The notes beneath the pieces were generated by a model. That model saw only the letters and a program-made list of their open reading frames with translations. It ran no database searches and was not told where the DNA came from. Positions 1 to 7,285 of a DNA stretch of 64,000 nt are shown in pieces. The DNA is from Sphingomonas koreensis. GTDB taxonomy: Bacteria; Pseudomonadota; Alphaproteobacteria; Sphingomonadales; Sphingomonadaceae. The stretch lies in NCBI RefSeq assembly GCF_002797435.1, contig NZ_PGEN01000001.1:620001-684000 (forward strand), written 5' to 3'. Made by a program: the position numbers and the translations under genes. The first letter of the stretch is position 1. Every line of letters begins with the position of its first letter.

Positions 1-366
1 CCCCGGACCGTGCTCGAGGCCATGGCGGTGGGGCGCGCGATCATCACGACAGACGCGCCGGGTTGCCGCGACACGGTTGAGCAGGGCGGAAACGGATTCC
101 TCGTGACCCCGCGCTCGGCGCCGGACCTTGCAGCGGCAATGCTCCATTTCTGCGAAGACCCGGCACTCGCATCTCGAATGGGCGCCCGATCACGAACCCT
201 CGCCGAGGAGCGCTATGATGCCGTAGAGGTCAGCAGGCAGACGATGGAGGCCATTCTGCTCGGGCGATATCCCGAACAGCGTTCGAGGATATCACCGGCC
301 GAAGCGGACGGATGCGAGCACCGCGCCGGTGCTGCACCATTGGGGCATATAGGTTTTCAGCCGTAG
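1..366 (+). CDS. Glycosyltransferase family 4, C-terminal part (5' end outside window)
   Basis: Only the last ~120 codons are visible; the frame is open from base 1, so the gene begins before the window. The segment starting PRTVLEAMAVGRAIITTDAP and continuing through NGFLV is the nucleotide-sugar binding end of GT-B fold glycosyltransferases (group 1/GT4): an E-(x)n-E type motif followed by the 'G..G.LV...d...la.a' segment. Such enzymes move a sugar from a nucleotide donor onto a growing surface glycan at the cytoplasmic membrane. The polysaccharide genes from 11418 to 25891 make an envelope role plausible. Donor and acceptor cannot be inferred. The last ~25 residues after the Rossmann-like part are low-complexity and family-unspecific. 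Confidence 0.85.
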   Translation, partial: PRTVLEAMAVGRAIITTDAPGCRDTVEQGGNGFLVTPRSAPDLAAAMLHFCEDPALASRMGARSRTLAEERYDAVEVSRQTMEAILLGRYPEQRSRISPAEADGCEHRAGAAPLGHIGFQP

Positions 367-413
367 CAGCGCCGTCCCGCAAGAATCGACGGGCGGCCGC
401 TCGCGGCCCGCTG

Positions 414-1685
414 TCAGGCAGGCCCTCCGGCGAATCCGCCACGTGCGCTCTCTGCCACCAGCGCCCGGGCCAGCATGTCCATCTCCTCCAGGCTGTTGAA
501 CAGCGCCGGCGTCACCCGCACGCACGCCCCTTTGGCCGGGCCGTCGCGGTGGACCGTGAAGATGCGGTGGCGTTCGAGCAGGCGCGCGGCGAGCGCCACA
601 TTGTCCTTGACGGCGGTGATGCCCCTGAAGCGGAACGAGGTGATACCGCCGTGGAGCGCGACATCATCGGGCGTCAGCACCTCGATCCCTGCCAGCGGAC
701 GGACTGCCTTCACCCAGCGATCGCGCAGCGCCCGCAGCCGTGCCGCTCGGCGGGAACGCCCGATCGCCTGCTGGAATGCGAGCGCGGCCGGTACGGTAAG
801 CAACGCCGCGAAATCGCTCGTTCCCGGATGGACCCGCGCGCTTACGGTATCGCGCCCCTCGGCCGGCTCGGCCGGATCGCGGTCTATCCGCGACAGCGCG
901 GTCTTGCGGATATGAATCGCGCCAACCCCAAGCGGCGCGCCGAGCCATTTGTGGCAGTTGATGCCGACAAAGTCGCAGTCAAGATCGGCCAGGCTCATGT
1001 CGAGCTGGCCCCAGCTGTGCGCTGCATCGACAATCGCATCGATCCCCCGCGCCCGTGCCAGAGCCGCGATCTCGCGCACCGGTAAAACCAGCCCGGTGCG
1101 GTGACTGAGATGCGTCAGCAACACCATCTTCAACCGCGGATTGGCGTCGAACGCGGTGGCATAGGCATCGATCAGCGCCTGCCGCGTCGCCGGTTCGGGC
1201 AGCGCGATGCGGACCACCGAGACCCCGCGCCGCACACGCAGATGCTCCATGCAATCCTGCATGCTGTCATAGTCCAGATCGGCGTACAGCACGGCATCAC
1301 CCGGCTGAAGCCGGTTATAGCCCAGGATCAGCGCCTTGAGCGCCTCGGTCGCGTTGCGGGTGAAGGCGATCTCGTCCGCCGGAATGCCAAGCTCCGCTGC
1401 CAGCGCATCGCGCACCGCCATTGCGTCAGCGCCGAAACGCCGCCGCGTGTAGTAACTGGTGTCGCGGTTCACCCGCGCGAGCTGTTCCTTGTACGCATCC
1501 AGCACCGGCCGGGCCATCATGCCCCAATTGCCGTTCTCGAGCTGGATCACCTCACGCGTCACATCATATTGGGCCGCGATGCCGCGCCAATAGGCTTCGT
1601 CATCGGCCCCGGCGAATGCCGCCGGTGCTGCCTGAGCGGCCCCGGGAAGGGCGGCGAGTCCAGTCAGCAGCGTCCGGCGGTTCAT
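414..1685 (-). CDS. Tat-exported class V aminotransferase-fold PLP enzyme (PvdN / isopenicillin N epimerase-like)
   Basis: A 423-residue PLP-dependent enzyme of the class V (cysteine desulfurase/isopenicillin N epimerase) superfamily. The N-terminus MNRRTLLTGLAALPGAAQA has twin arginines, a hydrophobic stretch and an Ala-rich cleavage region, so folded, cofactor-loaded protein is probably exported through Tat. Visible active-site elements are the NATEA phosphate-binding turn, Asp220 in VDAAH (pyridine nitrogen) and Lys246 in NCHKWLG (Schiff base). It lies 14 bp downstream of a TonB-dependent receptor on the same strand and is probably co-transcribed with it. Exported class V PLP enzymes are known from siderophore maturation (PvdN in pyoverdine), which suggests that a ligand imported by the receptor, or a peptide in the periplasm, is the substrate. 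The reaction is not identifiable; epimerase, transaminase or beta-lyase are all possible. Confidence 0.85.
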   Translation of the reverse strand: MNRRTLLTGLAALPGAAQAAPAAFAGADDEAYWRGIAAQYDVTREVIQLENGNWGMMARPVLDAYKEQLARVNRDTSYYTRRRFGADAMAVRDALAAELGIPADEIAFTRNATEALKALILGYNRLQPGDAVLYADLDYDSMQDCMEHLRVRRGVSVVRIALPEPATRQALIDAYATAFDANPRLKMVLLTHLSHRTGLVLPVREIAALARARGIDAIVDAAHSWGQLDMSLADLDCDFVGINCHKWLGAPLGVGAIHIRKTALSRIDRDPAEPAEGRDTVSARVHPGTSDFAALLTVPAALAFQQAIGRSRRAARLRALRDRWVKAVRPLAGIEVLTPDDVALHGGITSFRFRGITAVKDNVALAARLLERHRIFTVHRDGPAKGACVRVTPALFNSLEEMDMLARALVAESARGGFAGGPA

Positions 1686-1699
1686 GGTGCTTCCCTTCG

Positions 1700-4084
1700 T
1701 CAGAACGTCACGCCCAGCCGTACATAATATTGGCCGCCGTCGGTGTCATAGGGGGCGTTGCGCGAGTAGATGAGCCCACGCACCGCCTGGTTGGTCGCCT
1801 CATCCGGATAGGTGTCGAACACATTCTCCGCACCAGCGCGCAGGGTGAAATGCTCGTCGAAGCGATAGGCGACCGCCACGTCGAACAGGGCGATACCGCC
1901 GAAGCGCTGGAACAGTTCGCCCGTGGCGTTGCCGCTGACATCGGTCCACGCGCCGTAATAGCGGCCACGCATCAGCAGCGAGAAGCCGCCGATCTCATAG
2001 CCGAGAGAGGCAGTGCCATTGTTCTGCGGCAGCCGCTCCTCGAACACACGGCGCTGCGTTTCATTGGGAATTGCAGCGCTGGTGCCACTGCGGACCTTGG
2101 TATCGTTGTAGTTGTAGGCGAGCGTCGCGGTGGCGCGGCCGGGGCCGAGCTTGCGCGCATAGTTCAGCACAACATCGACGCCGCGCGTGCGGGTGTCGAA
2201 GTCGTTGGTGAAATAGCTCACCGAGGTGAAGCGCTGCGGGTTCGGGAAGCTCGCCGGCACCGCGAAGGTACGCGACTGGCTGAACCGGTCGTCGACGTCG
2301 ATCTGATAGAGATCGATGCTGCCGGAAAAGCCGATATCGGTCTGGAAGGTCAATCCCGCGGTCAGCGTCTTCGAGGTTTCGGGCGTCAGCGGCTTGGCGC
2401 CGAGCGCGATCGCCAGCGGATCGCTCGGCGAAAGACGGCCCTGGTTGAAGATCTGCAGCGTGACCGTGTCGAGGCCCTGGGTGGTCTGGATACTGTTGAG
2501 CTGCCCCGGGGTGGGCGCGCGGAAGCCGGTCGACCAGGTCGCGCGCGCCGCGATCCCGTCGATCGGCTCGAAACGCGCGGCGAGCTTGTAGTTGAACGTG
2601 TCGCCGAACGCCGAGAAATCCTCGTAGCGCCCGGCCGCGCCCAGAGTCAGCATCTCCACCGGCCGCCATTCGAGATCGACATAACCGGCATAGCTGGTCT
2701 GATCCCAGCTGCCCGCCGCCATCGGACTGAAGCCGGGGAAGCCGTTCGAACTAGGGGCAAGCCCCGTCGCCGCGCCCGGCCCGATCGCATAGGAAGCGGG
2801 GTCACCCGCGCCGACCTTGTACGTTTCGCGGCGCCGCTCTGCGCCGAAAGCGATGTTGAGCGGCTCGGCGCCTCCTACCGGCAGGCGATAGACGAAGTCG
2901 GCGTTGATGTTGAACTCGCGCTGCTCCAGCCGGCCGATATAGAAGCTGGTCGGGCTGAGCGGCCCCATCGATGCGTTGAGGCTCTCACGCATATTGTAGT
3001 CGATCCGGCTACGGCCGAAACCGACGCTGAGGTCGTAGCTGAACGCTTCGCTGAGATCGCCGCGCACCCCCGAATTGGCCTGGAAGTCACTGTACTTGGT
3101 ACCGAAGCGCGGGGTGAAACCGGCCGGATAGAGCGTCCGGAACGAGAAACCGGGAAAGGCGCTGCTGGGGTTGTAGACATTGGCGGTCCCGGCGGGATTG
3201 CGCCAGTTGAAGTCAGTCACGCCCTCACCTGACTGAGCAGTGAGGAAGGTATAGACCGTCACATTGTCCGCAATCTCGTAGCGGGCATCGACCGATCCAC
3301 GGATGCGCTCCTCGTCAGGCTGCCCCCAGCGCTGCACCGGGTTGGGCACCTTGATCGTCGGATTGGCGTTCTGGAAGGCGATGGCGTCGGGCCGCTGGCG
3401 GGTGCGCGAGGTCGCCTCGGCCTTGCCATACTGGCCGGTGAAGACGATGCTGCCGCGGTCACCCAGCGCCGCGCCGCCGCGCACACCGCTCTGATATTCG
3501 TTGCCGTCGCCCTCAAAATACTGGGAGAACTGCCCGAAGACCTCCATCCCCGGCTTGTCCTCGAGGATGATGTTGATCACCCCCGCGATCGCGTCCGACC
3601 CATATTGCGCCGAGGCACCGTCGCGCAGCACCTCGATCCGCTTGATCGCGAGCGAGGGGATGCTGGCCAGATCGGGCGCCTGCGCGCCGCGCGTGCCGAG
3701 CAGCGCCGAGCGGTGATAGCGTTTGCCGTTGAGCAGCACCAGCGTCTGGTCCGGCGAAAGCCCGCGCAGCGTCGCCGGGCGCACAAATGCCAGACCGTCC
3801 GCAGCCGGCAGGCGCTGGACATTGAACGAGGGCAGCAGCTGGGCGATCGTATCGGACAGGTCACCCGACACGCTGGAGCGAACGGCATCGGCCGACAGGA
3901 CATCGACCGGCGCAAGCGTATCGAACTGGGTGCGCGAGCGCTCGCGTGTGCCGGTGACCACGACGATGCTGTCATCGGCGCCGGCTTCGGTCCCCGCATC
4001 GCTGGTGGTGCTCAGGGTCTGCGCCGTCGCGGGCGCGCAAGCGAAGGCAAGCGCGGCAAGCGCGCTGGTAGCGGTGTGCTTCAT
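1700..4084 (-). CDS. TonB-dependent outer-membrane receptor
   Basis: A 794-residue outer-membrane receptor that would take up a ligand by TonB energy transfer. It has a Sec signal peptide (MKHTATSALAALAFACAPATAQ), then a TonB-box-like DDSIVVVTGTR at about residues 38-48. The plug domain follows, with the typical LRGLSPDQTLVLLNGKRYHR stretch and RIEVLRDGASAQYGSDAIAGVINIIL. The C-terminal barrel ends in an aromatic residue (YYVRLGVTF). The length and plug motifs match the large sphingomonad TBDR class with the 'RDGASAQYGSDAIAGVIN' signature. The Tat-exported PLP enzyme follows after 14 bp. The ligand is unknown. There is no sign of an N-terminal signalling domain, so it is a transporter rather than a transducer. 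Confidence 0.93.
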   Translation of the reverse strand: MKHTATSALAALAFACAPATAQTLSTTSDAGTEAGADDSIVVVTGTRERSRTQFDTLAPVDVLSADAVRSSVSGDLSDTIAQLLPSFNVQRLPAADGLAFVRPATLRGLSPDQTLVLLNGKRYHRSALLGTRGAQAPDLASIPSLAIKRIEVLRDGASAQYGSDAIAGVINIILEDKPGMEVFGQFSQYFEGDGNEYQSGVRGGAALGDRGSIVFTGQYGKAEATSRTRQRPDAIAFQNANPTIKVPNPVQRWGQPDEERIRGSVDARYEIADNVTVYTFLTAQSGEGVTDFNWRNPAGTANVYNPSSAFPGFSFRTLYPAGFTPRFGTKYSDFQANSGVRGDLSEAFSYDLSVGFGRSRIDYNMRESLNASMGPLSPTSFYIGRLEQREFNINADFVYRLPVGGAEPLNIAFGAERRRETYKVGAGDPASYAIGPGAATGLAPSSNGFPGFSPMAAGSWDQTSYAGYVDLEWRPVEMLTLGAAGRYEDFSAFGDTFNYKLAARFEPIDGIAARATWSTGFRAPTPGQLNSIQTTQGLDTVTLQIFNQGRLSPSDPLAIALGAKPLTPETSKTLTAGLTFQTDIGFSGSIDLYQIDVDDRFSQSRTFAVPASFPNPQRFTSVSYFTNDFDTRTRGVDVVLNYARKLGPGRATATLAYNYNDTKVRSGTSAAIPNETQRRVFEERLPQNNGTASLGYEIGGFSLLMRGRYYGAWTDVSGNATGELFQRFGGIALFDVAVAYRFDEHFTLRAGAENVFDTYPDEATNQAVRGLIYSRNAPYDTDGGQYYVRLGVTF

Positions 4085-4347
4085 ATGATCCCCAGGATGT
4101 CCCGGCGTCAGGACGCGCCGGCTTCGGCGGTGCGGCTAGGGCGTCTCGCCTTCACTTTGATGACGGGACGGAGACAGTTCGGAGATACTGGTAGAAACTC
4201 GCCCCACCCCAGTCGGTACAGCCCCATGCCCTCGACAAGGCAGTCGCGATGAATAAGCATCCATCCCACAGGATAAACATCAATTCCGATCCAACAGATA
4301 ACCCATAATAAACTGTGACATGAATACCCAAGGCTGCACGAATAACC

Positions 4348-4359
4348 CGAAACGTTTCG
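4348..4359. promoter_or_regulatory. Perfect 12-bp palindrome CGAAACGTTTCG
   Basis: CGAAACGTTTCG is a perfect palindrome within the AT-rich divergent region. Its size and central CG resemble operators of LacI-family regulators, but no regulator gene lies nearby, so this is only a candidate site. Confidence 0.4.
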
Positions 4360-4384
4360 AGGTAATTTTGGGCAGAGATTGATA

Positions 4385-4399
4385 TGTTACTATATAACA
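4385..4399. promoter_or_regulatory. Dyad TGTTA-N5-TAACA
   Basis: TGTTA CTATA TAACA is a 5+5 bp inverted repeat about 60 bp upstream of the first metal-efflux gene. It could be an operator for that unit or for the divergent receptor gene. No regulator is encoded beside it. Confidence 0.4.
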
Positions 4400-4458
4400 A
4401 TCGAAGTTCCGCAATTATCAGATGACGCATTTGAAACAATCCTGTATGCGGCCCTGAA

Positions 4459-4791
4459 ATGAGTCGGCTTCTCCTCGCCCTGATCTGCATGCTTGCGTCA
4501 TTCTCGCTCGCGTCAGGCGCCGTCGCGCATGTGGCGGAGCAGACGATCTGCGTGGAATCGAGCGCAGCGGCACACAGTGGAGACGAAGGCAGCAAGGCGC
4601 CCGACATCGACAGTTCCGGCAAGGGCGTTCAGCACCAGCATGCCGGTTGCCACGGTCATCATTGTGCGTCGCTCGCCAACGATATGGCACCGCGCAGCTA
4701 CGCCCTGCTCGACGATGGCAGGCGTTGCACCTGCGTCGCCTCGCTCGCCGGCGCGACCCCTGACCCGTCGCTGAGACCGCCACAGGCCTGA
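4459..4791 (+). CDS. Small exported Cys/His-rich protein preceding metal-efflux genes
   Basis: A 110-residue protein that I do not recognise as a named family. Residues 1-23 form a Sec signal peptide (MSRLLLALICMLASFSLASG). The mature part contains five cysteines and a His/Cys cluster, HQHAGCHGHHC (about residues 59-69), followed by RRCTC. This arrangement suits binding of soft or borderline metal ions in the periplasm. It is the first gene of the unit that continues with a TolC-type channel, an RND adaptor and an RND pump, 62 bp upstream of the first of these. A role as metal chaperone or sensor for the pump is inferred only from composition and position. The start ATG follows directly on the AT-rich control region. 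Confidence 0.75.
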   Translation: MSRLLLALICMLASFSLASGAVAHVAEQTICVESSAAAHSGDEGSKAPDIDSSGKGVQHQHAGCHGHHCASLANDMAPRSYALLDDGRRCTCVASLAGATPDPSLRPPQA

Positions 4792-4853
4792 CGACCGACG
4801 CGCTGCCGGATCCTTCTCCGGCGGCCTGAACCGGTACGTCAGGAGTTTCAGAC

Positions 4854-6116
4854 ATGAGAGTGATGATCGCGGCGCTGCTCGCCGCGGCGTCCTGTGCGGG
4901 GATCGCACAGGCGCAAACCCCGTCCGCCGAGGCGGGCGATGTGATGACGCTGGAGGAAGCGGTGCGCCGGGCCGGCGCGACGTCCCCCGCAAATGCAGTG
5001 GCTGCGCTCGGGATCGAGACGGCAGAAGCCGAACGGAGGGTCGCCGCGCTGCGGCCCAATCCGACGCTGGATGCGGAAGTCGGGAACGTCATCGGCACGG
5101 GGCCGTATCGCGGCTTCAGTGAGGCCGAGACGACGATCGGCTTCGCGCTGCCGCTTGAACTCGGTGGCAAGCGCGCTGCGCGGATCGGTGTCGCCGACGC
5201 ACAGACCGCGCGCGCGCGGATCGACCAACAGGCTGCAATCGCCGACCTGCGGCTTCAGGTCACGCAGGCCTATATCGAAGCGGTCACCGCCGAGCGCCGG
5301 CTGGCGATCGCCGAGGATCAGGTGCGCGTCACCGCGGAGAATCTGCGGATCGCACGCGATCGGGTGATGGCCGGGGCGAATGCGCCGATCGACGAACAGC
5401 GCGCCGCTCTGCTGTCGTCCAACGCAACCGCCGAGGCCGAGCGCGCGGGCCGCACGGTCGATACGACCCGGACCGCGCTGGCACACCTGACCGGCGCGCG
5501 CCCGTCCGGGCTCGACCAGCCCTGGTTCGACCGGGTGGCTCCGGTTCAGGCCGGTCCGCAACTGCCCGTCCCGACCGAGGGAACCCTCGCGCTCGCCGCC
5601 GCCAGCGCCGATCTCCGCACCGCCGATGCCGGGCTGCGCCTTGCCCGCAGCCAGCGCGTGCCCGACCTGACGCTGAGCGCAGGCACACGACGGCTGCAAG
5701 CAAGCGGCGACATGGCGATGGTGTTCGGCGTCTCGATGCCGATTCCCGTGTTCAACAACGGGCGCGCAGCGGTCGACCGGGCAGCCGCGCTGCGCAACCA
5801 GTCCGATGCGCAGCGGCGGCTGGTCCGGTTCGAGACCGAACGTGCGATCGCCGCTGCCCGCGCCGATCGCGACCGTGCCGCGATCAGCGTGCGCGGCTCG
5901 GGCCCTGCCCTTGCCGCCGCGCAGGAAGCGGCGCGTATCGCCCGGATCGGCTATGGCGAGGGCAAGTTCGACCAGCTCGTCCTGCTTGAGGCCGAGCAGG
6001 CCTTGCTCGACACCCGCACCGCCGCGATCGACGCACGCGCGCAATATCATGATGCCGAGGCACGTCTCGCCCGGCTCCTCACGCCGGCCGCCGCGCCGGC
6101 GCAACCCGGGAATTGA
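4854..6116 (+). CDS. czcC: Outer-membrane channel of heavy-metal RND efflux (CzcC-like, TolC family)
   Basis: A 420-residue outer-membrane efflux protein with a signal peptide (MRVMIAALLAAASCAGIAQAQ) and two repeated coiled-coil blocks (about residues 30-210 and 220-410) rich in Ala, Glu and Arg, as in the OEP/TolC family. The shorter length and the GYGEGKFDQLVLLEAEQALLDTR segment near the C-terminus resemble CzcC/CusC-type channels rather than the longer multidrug TolC at 59968. An AGGAG ribosome-binding site sits about 9 bases before the ATG. It forms a tripartite pump with the next two genes; the adaptor starts 2 bases after this stop. Exact metal specificity cannot be read from this subunit. 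Confidence 0.88.
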   Translation: MRVMIAALLAAASCAGIAQAQTPSAEAGDVMTLEEAVRRAGATSPANAVAALGIETAEAERRVAALRPNPTLDAEVGNVIGTGPYRGFSEAETTIGFALPLELGGKRAARIGVADAQTARARIDQQAAIADLRLQVTQAYIEAVTAERRLAIAEDQVRVTAENLRIARDRVMAGANAPIDEQRAALLSSNATAEAERAGRTVDTTRTALAHLTGARPSGLDQPWFDRVAPVQAGPQLPVPTEGTLALAAASADLRTADAGLRLARSQRVPDLTLSAGTRRLQASGDMAMVFGVSMPIPVFNNGRAAVDRAAALRNQSDAQRRLVRFETERAIAAARADRDRAAISVRGSGPALAAAQEAARIARIGYGEGKFDQLVLLEAEQALLDTRTAAIDARAQYHDAEARLARLLTPAAAPAQPGN

Positions 6117-6118
6117 CG

Positions 6119-7282
6119 ATGAAGACGCTCATGATCGGAGCCGCGGCTCCGCTTGTCCTGCTGCTCGCCGGATGCGGCGGGACCGAAACCGCCGCAAACG
6201 ACGCTGCCGAGGCGCCGGACAACAAGCCCGCCCCTGCGAACGGCCAGGAAGCCCATGCCGATGAGGGCATGATCACACTGACAGCCCAGCAGATCCGGAC
6301 CGCCGGTATCGAGATCGTCCGGCCGTCGGTCAGCGGCGGCGGCACGCTGGTGCGGCCAGCAACGATCGAGGGCGATCCCCAAGGCACCCAGGTCGTCTCT
6401 GCGGCAATCGGCGGGCGCGTGGTCGCGCTCAACTACAATCTCGGCCAGCCGGTCAGGCGCGGACAGGTGCTGGCGGTGATCGAAAGCCGCGAGGCCGCGT
6501 CGATCCGTGCCGAGGTGGAAGCGGCGCAGGCACGCGCCGCCCTCGCCAGCTCGAACCTCGCGCGCGAAGAACGGCTGTTCAAGCTGCGCGTCTCGCCCGA
6601 GCGCGATGTTGTCGCCGCACGTACCGCGGCGACCGAAGCCAGCATCGAGCTTCGCCTCGCCCGGCAGCAACTGTCGGCCGCGGGCGTCGCCGGCGGCGGC
6701 CTCAATCGTATCGGTGTCGCCGCGCCGATCGCGGGACTGGTCACCGCGCGTCCCGTGACGCTCGGCCAGACCGTGGCGGCGGATGCGGAATTGTTCCGCG
6801 TGTCCAACCTCTCACAGGTCGCCGTCACCGTTTCGCTTTCGCCCGCCGAAGCCGCGCAGGTGAAGGCCGGTGCGCCGGTCGAGATCAGCTCGGGCGGGCG
6901 CCGTGCGGCGGCGCGTGTCAGCTTCGTGTCCCCGGTGCTCGACGAAGCGACGCGGCTGGTGACGGTGATCGCGCTGATCGACAATCGCGCGGGCGAATGG
7001 CGCGTCGGCGAGGCGGTCACCGCGGCGATGCAATTGCCCGGCGCAGGTGCCGGCAGCGTCACCGTTCCAGCCAGCGCGATCCAGACGGTCGAGGAACGGC
7101 CCGTCGTGTTCGTGCGCACGCCCAACGGCTTCAAGGCGACCCCGGTTACGCCGGGCGCGCGCGGATCGGGCACGGTCGCGGTCACCGCGGGCCTGACCGG
7201 CCGCGAGGAGATCGCCGGCCAAGGCAGCTTCACCCTCAAGGCAGAGCTCGGCAAGGGCGAAGCCGAGCATGGGGGGCACTGA
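6119..7282 (+). CDS. czcB: RND efflux periplasmic adaptor lipoprotein (CzcB-like)
   Basis: A 387-residue membrane-fusion protein. The ATG at 6119 is preferred over the upstream in-frame TTG at 6113 because it gives a clean lipoprotein signal: hydrophobic run, then LAGC with Cys19 as the lipidation site. Then come a biotinyl-lipoyl half (GGRVVALNYNLGQPVRRGQVL), a helical hairpin (about residues 125-190), the second lipoyl half (IAGLVTARPVTLGQTVAADAEL) and a beta-barrel domain (VTVSLSPAEAAQVKAG). These are the hallmarks of HlyD/CzcB adaptors linking pump and channel. The C-terminus ends in a small acidic/His stretch (EAEHGGH) that could touch metal. It lies between the channel and pump genes with 2-3 bp gaps, so all three are one operon. 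Confidence 0.9.
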   Translation: MKTLMIGAAAPLVLLLAGCGGTETAANDAAEAPDNKPAPANGQEAHADEGMITLTAQQIRTAGIEIVRPSVSGGGTLVRPATIEGDPQGTQVVSAAIGGRVVALNYNLGQPVRRGQVLAVIESREAASIRAEVEAAQARAALASSNLAREERLFKLRVSPERDVVAARTAATEASIELRLARQQLSAAGVAGGGLNRIGVAAPIAGLVTARPVTLGQTVAADAELFRVSNLSQVAVTVSLSPAEAAQVKAGAPVEISSGGRRAAARVSFVSPVLDEATRLVTVIALIDNRAGEWRVGEAVTAAMQLPGAGAGSVTVPASAIQTVEERPVVFVRTPNGFKATPVTPGARGSGTVAVTAGLTGREEIAGQGSFTLKAELGKGEAEHGGH

Positions 7283-7285
7283 CCC

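Larger units (their letters stand above)
4085..4458. other. AT-rich divergent intergenic region
   Basis: A 374-bp gap between a minus-strand receptor gene and the plus-strand metal-efflux genes. Positions 4230-4440 are clearly richer in A and T than the surrounding coding DNA, which is typical of a control region serving both directions. No convincing gene was found in it. It holds two short dyads, at 4348-4359 and 4385-4399. No clear sigma-70 -35/-10 pair with correct spacing could be picked. Confidence 0.6.

Noticed and set aside
4152..4622. Minus-strand open frame across the AT-rich control region
   Set aside because: It overlaps the exported Cys/His-rich gene, has no ribosome-binding site and no family resemblance.
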